Part shown: piece after piece, positions 24,868 through 32,990 of the stretch
Position numbering within the stretch: position 1 is the first letter of the stretch
How the letters are laid out: the number at the start of each line of letters is the position of its first letter
Assembly (NCBI GenBank): GCA_903832295.1
Contig: CAILAZ010000218.1
Location: 1 to 32,990, forward strand
Source: an uncultured Acidobacteriota bacterium
GTDB lineage: Bacteria; Acidobacteriota; Terriglobia; Terriglobales; Acidobacteriaceae
DNA length: 32,990 bases
Direction of reading: 5' to 3'
Program-made: the position numbers and the translations under genes
The notes under the pieces: generated by a model
What the model saw: only the letters and a program-made list of their open reading frames with translations
Told to the model about the DNA's origin: nothing
The model's database searches: none

Positions 24868-25353
24868 TCAGTTTGCTGCGGGAGTTTCCTGATGGAAAGC
24901 GTTCAACCACTTCCCTCCGCGCTTTACGTAAAGCGCGCTGGCATAGACTGCCGGGGGCAACTGCTGGCCGCCGCAGGCGGCATCCTGATCGACGCGGTAG
25001 GTGAGAAGAGCCATGTCAGGACTGAAGAGCGAGAGCTTGAAATCCTTGAACTTGTAGCTCTTCACCTTGCAGGCGCCGCTCTCGATGTCGGCAATCGACT
25101 GCTTCTTGTCGGCGGCACCGGTGAAGCTGACGTTGATTCCATCTTCGCTGACAGTAGTTTTCACGTAATCTGATTTTGCGGTTGCCCATGCGTCCCAGAG
25201 CTTCGTCTCCTTTTCGGAGAGGATTTTGAGGGTGGATGTTGCGGGGATGGCGGGCTTTGCTGCTACTGCTTTTGCTTTGACGGCTGGAGCATTCTGAGCG
25301 AAGGTGAAAGCTGAGCATAGGACTGCGACAACGAGGAGAGTGCGTATCCTCAT
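24868..25353 (-). CDS. Secreted DUF4440/SnoaL-like (NTF2 fold) protein
   Basis: 161 residues. The signal peptide ends at FTFA|QNAP, followed by an Ala/Lys-rich linker. The remainder shows the NTF2-like pattern: EKETKLWDAWATAKSDYVK as opening helix, a central strand block, and the closing SALYVKRGGKWLNAFHQETP, which is characteristic of DUF4440 proteins. Such proteins are often of unknown function. ATG 25353 has AAGGAG 6 bases upstream, so I reject the 19-codon longer frame. Two Cys (GACKV, DAACGG) may form a disulfide in the periplasm. It is divergent from the 48-codon gene at 25466. Confidence 0.88.
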   Translation of the reverse strand: MRIRTLLVVAVLCSAFTFAQNAPAVKAKAVAAKPAIPATSTLKILSEKETKLWDAWATAKSDYVKTTVSEDGINVSFTGAADKKQSIADIESGACKVKSYKFKDFKLSLFSPDMALLTYRVDQDAACGGQQLPPAVYASALYVKRGGKWLNAFHQETPAAN

Positions 25354-25465
25354 GGATAACTCCTTGGGGCGAACAGTATTTTGTTTGTTGAAGCACACCG
25401 AGAGTAGCACCTAAGTGCTGCTTTTGCGGTGAGATCGTAAGGAAAATTTCAGGAGCGCTGAGAGA

Positions 25466-25612
25466 ATGATTCACGACCTTCTATTTTGCACGGTGGGAGC
25501 TTTCGCTCTGCTTGCGCTTCAATTCGCATGGAAGCGCTTCTTGCATTGGCGGAGCTGGAAGCTGATGCAGGAGGATCAGAAATTGCGGGCGGGGCAGACC
25601 GACGTTCGATGA
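25466..25612 (+). CDS. Small single-span membrane protein
   Basis: 48 codons starting MIHDLLFCTVGAFALLALQF and ending in a TGA. Residues 4-21 form a plausible single membrane helix. The C-terminal half is cationic and Trp-rich (AWKRFLHWRSWKLM) and then polar. AGGAG lies 10 bases upstream of the ATG, and a strong hairpin with T-run follows 57 bp after the stop, on the plus strand. Divergent placement from the DUF4440 gene supports an independent transcript. Function is unknown; an alternative is non-coding leader sequence. Confidence 0.55.
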   Translation: MIHDLLFCTVGAFALLALQFAWKRFLHWRSWKLMQEDQKLRAGQTDVR

Positions 25613-25668
25613 CGGCGGCGATGTCCAGATTCGACTGAATTGGTGAAGGCAAGAGTTGCTGAGACGCA

Positions 25669-25706
25669 GAAACGCCCTCTTCGGAAAGAGGGCGTTTCCA
25701 TTTTTA
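25669..25706 (+). terminator. Strong terminator between the small membrane gene and the permease
   Basis: A 13-bp perfect stem: GAAACGCCCTCTT (25669-25681), loop CGGA, and the complement to 25698, followed by CCATTTTT on the plus strand. On the minus strand it lies 20 bp after the permease stop, so it may act on both. Confidence 0.88.
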
Positions 25707-25717
25707 TCTGGAGCAGG

Positions 25718-27244
25718 CTACTTGGCCGAAGCGACTTCCCTGGCGTGGACGGCCTGAACCTTGCTGTGGTGGCGGCCGTAGGTGAAGTAGATGACCATGC
25801 CGATGGCAAGCCAGATGACCATTCGCGCCCAGGTTTCCCAAGGGAGAAAGACCATCATAAGGAGCGAGACCAGCATGCCCATGATGGGGACGAAGGGGAC
25901 GAGGGGCGTCTTGAATGGACGGTGCAGATCGGGCTTTCGGACGCGGAGGATCCAGATGCCGGCGCAGACAATGACGAACGCAAGCAGGGTGCCGATGGAG
26001 ACCAGTTCCCCGAGGACGCCGATGGGAACGACAGCGGCAAAGACGGCGACGAAGAGTCCGACGACGATGGAGGACTTGTAGGGAGTGCGGAACTTGGGAT
26101 GGATTTCTCCGGCCCACTTCCAGAGCAATCCGTCCCGCGACATGGAGTAGAAGACGCGCGACTGGCCGAGGAGCATGACCAGCATGACGGTACTGAGTCC
26201 GGCGAGCGCGCCCGCGTTGACGACGTAGCTGCCCCACTTGACTCCGGTTTCACGGATGGCAAGAGAGACGGGAGCACCGACGTTGAGGCGGGTGTAGTGC
26301 ACGGTTCCGGTGAGCAGGAAGCTGACGAGGATGTAGAGAACGGTGCAGATGACGAGCGAGCCGAGAATGCCGATGGGCATGTCGCGCTGCGGGTTCTTGG
26401 CTTCCTGTGCGGCAGTGGAGACGGCGTCAAAACCGATGTAGGCGAAGAAGACGACGCCGGCGGCACGGATGACTCCGGCCCATCCATAGGCTACCGGAAC
26501 GAAGGGCGTGAGGTTGACCCTGGTCTGCGGCTGATGATGGAAGACGTAAGCTCCGGCGACGGCGATGAAGGTGACAACCGCGAAGAGCTTGACGAAGACG
26601 ATGGTGGTGTTGAGGGTAGCCGATTCCTGAATGCCGACGACGAGGATGGTGGTGACGACAAGGATGGCGAGGAAGGCCAGCAGGTTGAACTGGGCGGTGA
26701 CGTGGGGGAGGACGTTGAGGTCAATTCCCTTGCCCGCAAGCGTGGTGATGGGTACCCAGCGATCCTGGAAGAGCACCCAGATGGAGCCGGGTGTGTCACA
26801 GATCTGCGGAGGGATGCGGATGCCGTAATCCTGGAGGAAGGCGATGAGGGTACTGCTCCATCCGGAGGCAACGGTGGCGGCGCCGAAAGCGTATTCGAGG
26901 ATGAGATCCCAGCCGATGATCCAGGCGAAGATTTCCCCGAGTGTGGCGTAGCCGTAGGTGTAGGCCGATCCGGCGATGGGGATGAGCGAGGCAAACTCGG
27001 CGTAACAGAGGCCAGCGAAGGCGCAAGCGATTCCGGCGAGGATGTAGGAGATCACGATGGCCGGTCCGGCATAGCGGGCTGCGGCAGAGCCTGTGAGGAC
27101 GAAGATTCCGGCGCCGATGATGGCGCCGACGCCGAGCATGATGAGGTTGATGGGGCCGAGCACACGCTTGAGGCTGTGTTCGCCGGTCTCACTGGCCTCG
27201 GACAAAAGCATGTCCAGGGGTTTTGTCAGCAGCAGATTCGCCAT
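25718..27244 (-). CDS. APC-family amino-acid permease, cationic-amino-acid-transporter type
   Basis: 508 residues with about 12-14 membrane helices. It opens with LKRVLGPINLIMLGVGAIIGAGIFVLTG, the APC motif at the substrate-binding unwound helix. FAYIGFDAVSTAAQEAKNPQRDMPIGI and GQSRVFYSMSRDGLLWKW fit the YfnA/CAT-like branch, which imports basic or other amino acids by proton-coupled or exchange mechanisms. Substrate is not proven. It follows the LAT-type permease gene by 37 bp on the same strand, so the two likely share a transcript. A CAGGA directly precedes the ATG and GGGAG lies 12 bases away. Confidence 0.93.
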   Translation of the reverse strand: MANLLLTKPLDMLLSEASETGEHSLKRVLGPINLIMLGVGAIIGAGIFVLTGSAAARYAGPAIVISYILAGIACAFAGLCYAEFASLIPIAGSAYTYGYATLGEIFAWIIGWDLILEYAFGAATVASGWSSTLIAFLQDYGIRIPPQICDTPGSIWVLFQDRWVPITTLAGKGIDLNVLPHVTAQFNLLAFLAILVVTTILVVGIQESATLNTTIVFVKLFAVVTFIAVAGAYVFHHQPQTRVNLTPFVPVAYGWAGVIRAAGVVFFAYIGFDAVSTAAQEAKNPQRDMPIGILGSLVICTVLYILVSFLLTGTVHYTRLNVGAPVSLAIRETGVKWGSYVVNAGALAGLSTVMLVMLLGQSRVFYSMSRDGLLWKWAGEIHPKFRTPYKSSIVVGLFVAVFAAVVPIGVLGELVSIGTLLAFVIVCAGIWILRVRKPDLHRPFKTPLVPFVPIMGMLVSLLMMVFLPWETWARMVIWLAIGMVIYFTYGRHHSKVQAVHAREVASAK

Positions 27245-27281
27245 TCCTGATTGTTCTCCCGTCGTAAAAAGTGCGGAACCA

Positions 27282-28841
27282 CTACTCGGTGGAAGAAGCG
27301 CTCACAGGAGCCGGAGCTCCGTGGCGCGACCATAGGAAATATACCGGGATGCCGAGCAGAACGATTACAAGTCCCGGCCAAGTGTACTGAGGCTTGTAGA
27401 GCAACAAGACTACATCAATGAACAGTGCCATCACAATATAGATGGCGGGCAGCCAGGGGTAGCCGAAGGCGCGATAGGGACGCGGAGCGTCCGGACGGGT
27501 GCGGCGGAGGACGAAGAGTCCACCGAGGGTGAGGATGTAAAAGAGGAGGACGGCAAAGATGGTGTAGTCAAGGAGCTGCCCGTAGCTTCCAGTGAGGCAG
27601 AGCGCCGCCGCCCAGATGGCCTGCACGATGAGGGAGAGGTGTGGGGTCTTGAAGCGGGGGTGAAGGCGTCCGACGGAGTGGAAGAAGAGCCCGTCTTTGG
27701 CCATAGCGTAATAGACGCGCGAGCCGGCGAGAATCAGTCCGTTATTGCAGCCGAAGGTGGAGACGAGGATGGCAAGGGCCATGAGCTTGGCTCCGCCCTG
27801 TCCCATGATCTGCTGCATGACGGCGGTGGCGACGCGATCCTCAGAGGCGTACTGGATGCCGCGGCCCACGCTGGTCATGGAGAAAGGCTCTCCCCAGAAG
27901 GGCAGCACCAGCATGTAGATGAAGTTGACGGCGATGTAGATGAGGATAACGGCGCCGGTGCCGATGAAAAGCGAAAGCGGCAGGTTGCGCTGGGGGTTGC
28001 GTACCTCTCCGGCGGTGAAGGTGACGTTGTTCCAGGCATCGGCGGAGAAGAGCGAGCCGACCTGGGCGACGGCGATGACGGTGATGGTGCCGACGAGGGC
28101 GGTGGCTCCGCTGACGCCGACAGGAATTTTGTGGAGCACGCCAAGCCCCGCGTTGAGCCAGAAGTTGGAGCCGAAGTTGGCGCTGAGCGCCTCCGGAGTG
28201 CTGCCGATCCAGATGCCGACGAGGATGAGGCCGAGGAGTCCGGCAATTTTGGCGGTGGTGAAGACGACCTGGACGGCAGCTCCCGTTTTGACGCCGAGAA
28301 CATTGACGGCCGAGAGCAGAACGATCATGGCGATGGCAACGAGGTTCTGAGTGTTGAGGCCGACCTCCATGTTGCCGAGCAGCATGGGTCCGAGATGGAT
28401 GGGCGGCACCTTCCAGATGTGGAGGATCCAGTTGGTGGAGGAGATGGAGGGGAAAAAGACTCCGAGGAACTTGCCGAAGGCGACGCCGACGGCCGCGATG
28501 GTGCCGCACTGAATTACGAGGAACTGCGTCCAGCCGTATAGGAATCCCCAAAGCGGCCCGAGACCTTCGCGCAAATAGACATACTGTCCGCCAGCCTTGG
28601 GCATCATGGCGGCGAGTTCTCCGAATGAGAGGGCGGCGATGATGGTCATGAAGCCGGTGACCAGCCAGGCGGCGATGAGCAGCGCGGGAGAGTCCACGAC
28701 ACGGGCGATGTCCGCGGCGACGATGAAGACGCCAGAGCCGATCATGGAACCCATGACGAGCATGGTGGCGCTGGTTAATCCGAGACCCTTTACAAATTCC
28801 TGACCCTGTCCGGGCAGTGTTTCCTCTACGAGTTGGCTCAC
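27282..28841 (-). CDS. APC-family amino-acid permease, LAT type
   Basis: 519 residues with about 12 membrane helices. The APC signature is ATMLVMGSMIGSGVFIVAADIAR. PKAGGQYVYLREGLGPLWGFLYGW and FTAGEVRNPQRNLPLSLFIGTG fit the LAT (L-type amino-acid transporter) branch. The start is GTG at 28841, preceded by GAGGAG 4 bases upstream; the frame continues 30 codons further up to an ATG at 28931, which has no such site and overlaps the thiE 3' flank. It lies 96 bp after thiE and 37 bp before the second permease. Two different APC permeases in tandem suggest combined amino-acid uptake, possibly linked to the M24 peptidase upstream. Confidence 0.92.
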   Translation of the reverse strand: MSQLVEETLPGQGQEFVKGLGLTSATMLVMGSMIGSGVFIVAADIARVVDSPALLIAAWLVTGFMTIIAALSFGELAAMMPKAGGQYVYLREGLGPLWGFLYGWTQFLVIQCGTIAAVGVAFGKFLGVFFPSISSTNWILHIWKVPPIHLGPMLLGNMEVGLNTQNLVAIAMIVLLSAVNVLGVKTGAAVQVVFTTAKIAGLLGLILVGIWIGSTPEALSANFGSNFWLNAGLGVLHKIPVGVSGATALVGTITVIAVAQVGSLFSADAWNNVTFTAGEVRNPQRNLPLSLFIGTGAVILIYIAVNFIYMLVLPFWGEPFSMTSVGRGIQYASEDRVATAVMQQIMGQGGAKLMALAILVSTFGCNNGLILAGSRVYYAMAKDGLFFHSVGRLHPRFKTPHLSLIVQAIWAAALCLTGSYGQLLDYTIFAVLLFYILTLGGLFVLRRTRPDAPRPYRAFGYPWLPAIYIVMALFIDVVLLLYKPQYTWPGLVIVLLGIPVYFLWSRHGAPAPVSASSTE

Positions 28842-28937
28842 CGGTCTCCTCGGTACAGAGATGATCTTCTGGGTCTTACGGCACACGCGACAAGTACTTG
28901 CATGGTTAGAGCACGTCCGAAACGGTTGCACAGAACT

Positions 28938-29582
28938 TTACATCATCAGGCGAAAAAATTCCCTAGCCGATTCGTGAGGGCTGCCTGAAATGCCCCCGAT
29001 GACGGCAACAGAGTCGGCACCGGCGCGGAGCACAGACGGGGCGTTGTCCTGTGTGATGCCTCCGATGGCTACCAGGGGAATGGCCCGGCCAGATGCGGTC
29101 AGGAGGAGGCGGGCGGCGGCGATTCCTTCCAGGCCCACCGCGGGATCGGGATTCTGCTTGCTGGCGGTGGAGAAGATGGGGCCGATGGCAAGGTAGTCCA
29201 CGGGTTGCTGGAGGGCGGCGGCAAGCTGGGCGGGGTTGTGGGTGGAGAGTCCGACGATGCGCCCGGGGCCAACGACGGTGCGCGCGCCTTCGGGAGAGAG
29301 ATCTTCCTGCCCGAGATGCACGCCCTGGAAGCCGGCGGCGAGGCAGAGATCGGCTCGGTCATTCATGATGAGGGTGACACCGGGGAGAACACGGCGGAGT
29401 TCGCGCGCCTGGGCCAAGGTCTGGCGGACGTTCTGGCGCTTGGCGCGGAGCTGAATGAGAGTGCATCCGGCCCCGGCGAGGGCGAGGCCATGAGCGCAGA
29501 CGGCTTGCAGCAGGCTTCCCTCCCCGGCAGCGACGCTGAGTGTGTCCACGTCAAGAATGGGGTAGAGGAGGGGAAGCTTCAT
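28938..29582 (-). CDS. thiE: Thiamine phosphate synthase
   Basis: 214 residues, normal for ThiE, which joins the HMP pyrimidine diphosphate and the thiazole phosphate in the cytoplasm. Motifs in order: TLIQLRAK (pyrimidine site), LIMNDRADLCLAAGFQGVHLGQEDL (phosphate and Mg binding), YLAIGPIFSTASK, and IPLVAIGGI. All look intact. The ATG is 3 bp after the accC stop; the ribosome-binding site is the AAAAGAAAT tail of accC and is weak, so coupling with accC is likely. No TPP riboswitch is recognised before it. A downstream permease gene follows on the same strand. Confidence 0.95.
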   Translation of the reverse strand: MKLPLLYPILDVDTLSVAAGEGSLLQAVCAHGLALAGAGCTLIQLRAKRQNVRQTLAQARELRRVLPGVTLIMNDRADLCLAAGFQGVHLGQEDLSPEGARTVVGPGRIVGLSTHNPAQLAAALQQPVDYLAIGPIFSTASKQNPDPAVGLEGIAAARLLLTASGRAIPLVAIGGITQDNAPSVLRAGADSVAVIGGISGSPHESAREFFRLMM

Positions 29583-29585
29583 CGG

Positions 29586-30935
29586 TTATTTCTTTTGGGG
29601 CATGAAGCGCTCCATGAACTTGGTATCAAAGTTCCCGGCCTCGAAGTCGGGCTCCTGGAGGATGCGCTTGTGGAGGGCAATGGAGGTGTGGATGCCCTCG
29701 ACGATGAACATATCGAGGGCGCGCTTCATGCGGGCGATTGCCTCGGGACGGTCCTTGCCGTAGACGATGAGCTTGGCGATGAGGGAATCATAGTAGGGGG
29801 GAACGACGCCATCCTGGTACTGGGCGGTATCGACGCGGACACCGTTGCCTCCGGGAGCGTTGAAGACGGTGATTTTTCCGGCCGAGGGGGTGAAGCGCTC
29901 GGGATGCTCGGCGTTGATGCGGCACTCGATGGAGTGGCCCTTGGGGACAATGGGAGAGTGCACAAGGTCGGTGAGCTTGGCTCCGGCGGCGATGAGAATC
30001 TGGCTCTTGACGAGGTCGACGCCGGTGACGAATTCGGTGACCGGGTGCTCGACCTGGATGCGGGTATTCATCTCGATGAAGTGCAGGCTGCCATCTTCAT
30101 CCATGAGGAACTCGACGGTACCGGCATTGACGTAGCCGATCTCCTTCATGGTCTTTTCGAGGATGGCGTTCATCTTCTTGCGCAGGTCGGGGGAGACGGC
30201 GGGAGAGGGCGATTCCTCGATGAGCTTCTGGTGGCGGCGCTGGATGGAACAGTCACGCTCGCCAAGGCTGATGACGTTGCCATGCTCATCGGCAAGCACC
30301 TGGAACTCAATGTGGCGGGGACGCTCGATGAACTTCTCCATGTAGAGGTCGCCGTTGCCGAAGGCGGATGCAGCCTCGGAATGGGCGGCCTGAAACATGC
30401 GGGGAAGCTCCTCGGCGGAGCGGATAACGCGCATGCCGCGTCCACCGCCTCCGGCAGAGGCTTTGACGATGACGGGGAAGCCGACCTGTTTGGCCCATTC
30501 TGCGGCCTCGGCTTCGGAGGCCATGACGCCGTCAGAACCGGGAAGGATGGGGACGCCACAGCGCTTCATGGCCTGGCGCGCCTTGTCCTTTTCGCCCATC
30601 ATGCGGATGATTTCCGGCGGGGGGCCGATGAACTTGAGGCCCGAGGTCTCACAGACATGGGCGAAGTTGGCGTTTTCGCTGAGCAGGCCGTAGCCGGGAT
30701 GAATGGCATCGACATTGGCAATTTCAGCGGCGGAGATGACGGCAGGGATGTTGAGGTAGCTCTCCCCGGCGCGCGCCGGACCGATGCAGAGGGCCTCATC
30801 GGCGAAGCGGACGTGGAGGGAGTTGCGGTCGGGTTCGCTATAGACGGCAACGGCCTTGATGCCCAGCTCTTTGCAGGCACAGATGACGCGGAGCGCGATT
30901 TCACCGCGGTTGGCAATCAGAATCTTCTTGAACAT
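29586..30935 (-). CDS. accC: Acetyl-CoA carboxylase, biotin carboxylase subunit
   Basis: 449 residues, normal. Biotin-carboxylase start [21 protein letters not shown]-grasp loop [38 protein letters not shown], and the active-site block [14 protein letters not shown], then the C-terminal lid. It carboxylates the biotin on AccB using ATP and bicarbonate, the entry to fatty-acid synthesis. It follows accB by 59 bp; that gap carries a perfect hairpin. thiE begins 3 bp after the stop. No accA/accD are in the window. Confidence 0.97.
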   Translation of the reverse strand: MFKKILIANRGEIALRVICACKELGIKAVAVYSEPDRNSLHVRFADEALCIGPARAGESYLNIPAVISAAEIANVDAIHPGYGLLSENANFAHVCETSGLKFIGPPPEIIRMMGEKDKARQAMKRCGVPILPGSDGVMASEAEAAEWAKQVGFPVIVKASAGGGGRGMRVIRSAEELPRMFQAAHSEAASAFGNGDLYMEKFIERPRHIEFQVLADEHGNVISLGERDCSIQRRHQKLIEESPSPAVSPDLRKKMNAILEKTMKEIGYVNAGTVEFLMDEDGSLHFIEMNTRIQVEHPVTEFVTGVDLVKSQILIAAGAKLTDLVHSPIVPKGHSIECRINAEHPERFTPSAGKITVFNAPGGNGVRVDTAQYQDGVVPPYYDSLIAKLIVYGKDRPEAIARMKRALDMFIVEGIHTSIALHKRILQEPDFEAGNFDTKFMERFMPQKK

Positions 30936-30968
30936 GCTTCAGTGTGCTCCCGCTGGGCGGAAAAGAGT

Positions 30969-30990
30969 GGCGGAGCCTTGCGGCTCCGCC
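30969..30990 (-). promoter_or_regulatory. Attenuator-like hairpin between accB and accC
   Basis: Perfect 9-bp stem GGCGGAGCC/GGCTCCGCC around loop TTGC (GCAA on the minus strand), followed on the minus strand by ACTCTTTTCC. It lies in the 59-bp gap, 5 bp after the accB stop and 33 bp before the accC start. It could partly terminate transcription or protect the accB mRNA end. Confidence 0.6.
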
Positions 30991-30994
30991 CCGT

Positions 30995-31456
30995 TTACTG
31001 GACGCGAATCTTGAACAGCGGCTGGCCGTACTCGACGGGCTGGCCGTTGGCGACGAGGACCTTGACGATCTGGCCCGCGGACTCGGATTCGATCTCATTC
31101 ATCAGCTTCATGGCCTCGACGATGCAGAGCACCTGGCCGACGGCGACGGTGTCTCCCTGCTTGACGAACGCAGGGGCGCCCGGTGAGGAGGATTCGTAGA
31201 ACGTTCCGACGATGGGAGACTTGATGGTCTCAATGCCGGCTTCGCTCTCCACGGCGGGTGCTGCCGGGGCATGAGCAACCGGAGCAGCAGCCACCGGGGC
31301 CACATGTGCTACCGGCGCAGGAGAAGCCACATGGGAAACGGCAACGACATTCCCACGCTTGATGCGCACCTTGACATCGCCGCGCTCCAGCTCAAATTCG
31401 GCGATATCCTTCTCGACGAGAAACTCGATCAGCTCTTTAATTTCCTTCTGATTCAT
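30995..31456 (-). CDS. accB: Acetyl-CoA carboxylase, biotin carboxyl carrier protein
   Basis: 153 residues, normal. N-terminal helical region (MNQKEIKELIEFLVEKDIAEFEL), an Ala/Pro/His/Val linker (~40-70) typical of bacterial BCCP, and the C-terminal biotinyl domain with EAMKLMNEIESE, K117 being the biotinylation site. The thumb-like SPIVGTFYESSSPGAPAFV motif is present. It carries carboxybiotin between AccC and the carboxyltransferase. It is 77 bp after the M24 peptidase stop, and the ribosome-binding site is weak, so it may belong to the same transcript. Confidence 0.96.
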   Translation of the reverse strand: MNQKEIKELIEFLVEKDIAEFELERGDVKVRIKRGNVVAVSHVASPAPVAHVAPVAAAPVAHAPAAPAVESEAGIETIKSPIVGTFYESSSPGAPAFVKQGDTVAVGQVLCIVEAMKLMNEIESESAGQIVKVLVANGQPVEYGQPLFKIRVQ

Positions 31457-31533
31457 TGGCTACCAGGAGCGCCTGAATGCGCGGCGCAGCTTTGGATTTA
31501 CCACCTTTTTGAATTTACCCACGATTTGCAACG

Positions 31534-32610
31534 TCAGCTCAATTCGATGAAATCTTTGCTTACCGGGGTGAGCACTTCGTATCCGCTCCCGGTGACCAGC
31601 AACATGTCTTCAATGCGGATGCCGCATTTGCCCGGAAGATAAACGCCGGGCTCGATAGTGATAACCATCCCAGGCTGGAGAATCGCATCGCTGCGCGCTG
31701 CCAGCCTCGGTAACTCGTGAATTTCCAGCCCCACGCCGTGCCCGGTGGAATGGGTGAAGTAACGATCCAGTTTGTGGCGCTTGAGTTCCTGCCGCGCCGC
31801 AAGATCCACTTCACCAGCAGTGGCCCCCGGACGGACGGCAGAGATTGCCGCCAACTGGGCCTCCAGAACTGCCATGTAGAGCGAACGGGCATCCGCCGGT
31901 GCCTTGGCGAGATGGATCGTCCGGGTCATGTCACTGCAGTATCCGTCTGCTACAACTCCGTAGTCTAACACTACGAATCCCGCAGGAGGCAGCGGGGCGG
32001 CGGAAGCGACCCCGTGGGGCAGTGCGGAACGGGCTCCAGAGGCAACGATGGTCTCAAAGGACATGGCCTCGGCTCCGTGCCTGCGGGCGCTGTAGGCGAG
32101 GCGGGCGGCAACGCTGGATTCCGCTACCCCGGAGCGGAGGGAGCGCAGCAGCCCTGGAAAGAGGCGGGAAGAGAGATTGACGGCGTTGCGCAGCAGCTCG
32201 ATCTCATCGGCGTCTTTGATTGCGCGCTGGGCTTCCACTACACCGCTGAGGCGGACAATCTTGACACCCTTGCCAAGGGCAGAGGTGAAGGCCGCGAGTT
32301 GCGCCACGGTGAGGTGATCGGCCTCAATGCCGATGCGGGCGAGCTTGAGCTTGGCACAGGCGGCGGCGACTCCGGCGAGGGCAGCGGCGCGGGTGATGAC
32401 GATGCGGGCTCCCAGCACCTCGGCAGCCGCCTGTTCTGCATAGCGTCCGTCCGTAAAAAAAACAGGACGGGGAGCGGCCAGCAGCACTCCAGCACTGCCT
32501 GTGAAGCCGCAAAGATAGCGAAGGTTGGGCAGATGGGTGACGACCAGAGCGTCCACCTTGTACTGCTCCAACTTCATTTTCAGTTTCTTCTGGCGACCCC
32601 GAAAATCCAT
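31534..32610 (-). CDS. M24-family aminopeptidase (Xaa-Pro peptidase type)
   Basis: 358 residues. An N-terminal creatinase-like domain (~1-125) is followed by the pita-bread catalytic domain. Metal ligands are all visible: the two Asp in VLDYGVVADGYCSDMTRT, the His in THSTGHGVGLEIHE, and the two Glu in VITIEPGVY and CGIRIEDMLLV, so an active dinuclear Mn/Co enzyme is expected. It probably removes Xaa-Pro dipeptide ends in the cytoplasm. This type commonly lies next to efp/accB. ATG 32610 is preferred over a GTG at 32670, which overlaps the secretin terminator and lacks a ribosome-binding site; the chosen one also has only a weak GGG-type site. Confidence 0.93.
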   Translation of the reverse strand: MDFRGRQKKLKMKLEQYKVDALVVTHLPNLRYLCGFTGSAGVLLAAPRPVFFTDGRYAEQAAAEVLGARIVITRAAALAGVAAACAKLKLARIGIEADHLTVAQLAAFTSALGKGVKIVRLSGVVEAQRAIKDADEIELLRNAVNLSSRLFPGLLRSLRSGVAESSVAARLAYSARRHGAEAMSFETIVASGARSALPHGVASAAPLPPAGFVVLDYGVVADGYCSDMTRTIHLAKAPADARSLYMAVLEAQLAAISAVRPGATAGEVDLAARQELKRHKLDRYFTHSTGHGVGLEIHELPRLAARSDAILQPGMVITIEPGVYLPGKCGIRIEDMLLVTGSGYEVLTPVSKDFIELS

Positions 32611-32625
32611 CCCATGATTGTAAAC

Positions 32626-32661
32626 GGTGCAGAGAAGAGCGGGCCTCCGAAGAGACCCGCT
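32626..32661 (-). terminator. Terminator after the secretin gene, with UUCG loop
   Basis: On the minus strand AGCGGGTCTC-TTCG-GAGGCCCGCT (stem 32638-32647 and 32652-32661, one G-T wobble) is followed by CTTCTCTG. It lies 24 bp after the secretin stop. Confidence 0.75.
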
Positions 32662-32685
32662 TTGACTCACAAGATAAGCGCAGTG

Positions 32686-32990
32686 TTAGGTCTGGATAAT
32701 CTTGGGGGTAATGAAGAAGATCAACTCGTCGGTTTCCGTCTTCACGGTGCGCTGCTTGAAGAGATTCCCGAGCCAGGGAATATCGCCGAGGACGGGGGTC
32801 TGCGAAGAACTGACGGTATTCGTGGTCTGGATGACGCCGCCGATAACGACGGTGCCTCCGTCGGTGACCAGCACCTGGGTGGTGGCCTGCTGGGTGGTGA
32901 GAATGTAGTTGTTATTGATGGTGCCGCTGGGCTGGGTGTTTTCGACATCGACGGTGAGGAAGATGGTGTTATCCGCGGTGATCTGGGGAG
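32686..32990 (-). CDS. Secretin (PilQ/GspD family), C-terminal fragment, runs off the right edge
   Basis: The visible ~100 residues cover the end of the secretin beta-barrel domain: PQITADNTIFLTVDVENTQPSG, then LVTDGGTVVIGGVIQTT, the hallmark SQTPVLGDIPWLGNLFKQ and the terminal LIFFITPKIIQT. Secretins form the outer-membrane channel of type IV pili or type II secretion. The PilQ assignment is favoured by the sequence ending right after TPKII and by general resemblance, but the N-terminal AMIN and STN domains that would decide it are outside the window. The stop is at 32686, and a terminator follows. Confidence 0.88.
   Translation of the reverse strand, partial: PQITADNTIFLTVDVENTQPSGTINNNYILTTQQATTQVLVTDGGTVVIGGVIQTTNTVSSSQTPVLGDIPWLGNLFKQRTVKTETDELIFFITPKIIQT

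Noticed and set aside
25640..27250. 536-codon plus-strand frame antisense to the CAT-type permease
   Set aside because: Highly acidic shadow of a hydrophobic membrane protein, an expected artefact of antisense reading.
27639..28541. 300-codon plus-strand frame antisense to the LAT-type permease
   Set aside because: Acidic low-complexity shadow of the membrane protein on the other strand.
29205..31199. 664-codon plus-strand frame antisense to thiE, accC and accB
   Set aside because: Overlaps three strongly identified genes and has no domain; antisense shadow.
1..32990. CRISPR arrays, tRNA or rRNA genes, prophage modules
   Set aside because: No regularly spaced direct repeats, no tRNA-like clover sequence and no phage structural or integrase gene were recognised by eye.

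Overview
The window is GC-rich chromosomal DNA that looks like an Acidobacteriota (Terriglobia-like) genome. That assignment is an inference from the mix of genes (Asp-box and OmpA/Ig-like secreted proteins, two sigma-54 activators, a PilQ-type secretin, accBC next to an M24 peptidase) and from general protein flavour. No rRNA or tRNA gene was seen. Most genes lie on the minus strand, and many transcription units end in strong hairpins.

Region 1 (1-2160) is mobile-element debris: a short RHS-like remnant, a perfect 12-bp palindrome, the first 135 codons of an IS481-type transposase, and an apparently intact IS110/IS1111-type element (about 721-2147). That element has 15-bp inverted ends and about 300 bp of highly structured DNA downstream of its transposase, where a bridge RNA would be expected. 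Bases 2160-2500 hold no convincing gene.

Region 2 (2500-5100, minus) is a compact regulatory operon: a small DHp-like helical protein containing a His, an NtrC-type sigma-54 activator, and a degenerate receiver/DHp-like protein. It is preceded by a consensus-perfect sigma-54 promoter only 12 bp from the first ATG. No kinase ATPase domain is present.

Region 3 (5290-9140, minus) carries a secreted Asp-box beta-propeller and an outer-membrane protein with Ig-like and OmpA-like modules, each followed by a terminator. Region 4 (9535-13491, plus) is a second two-component operon: NtrC-type regulator, membrane sensor kinase and a proline-rich lipoprotein. Region 5 (13600-16180, minus) holds an orphan chemoreceptor and a short-chain dehydrogenase. 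A 565-bp gap with GTGCA repeats and a long cruciform follows.

Region 6 (16749-19853, minus) holds a quinone-oxidoreductase-like MDR enzyme, a YeeE/YedE sulfur transporter overlapping a TusA-like carrier by 80 bp, and a small Cys-rich protein. Region 7 (20045-24035) has plus-strand fabI converging on a minus-strand K+ channel - nnr - tsaE unit. Region 8 (24171-25612) has two secreted proteins and a probable 48-residue membrane protein. Region 9 (25669-32990, minus) runs secretin, M24 peptidase, accB, accC, thiE and two amino-acid permeases. It includes fatty-acid-synthesis entry (biotin carboxylase and BCCP) and thiamine phosphate synthesis, with an attenuator-like hairpin between accB and accC.
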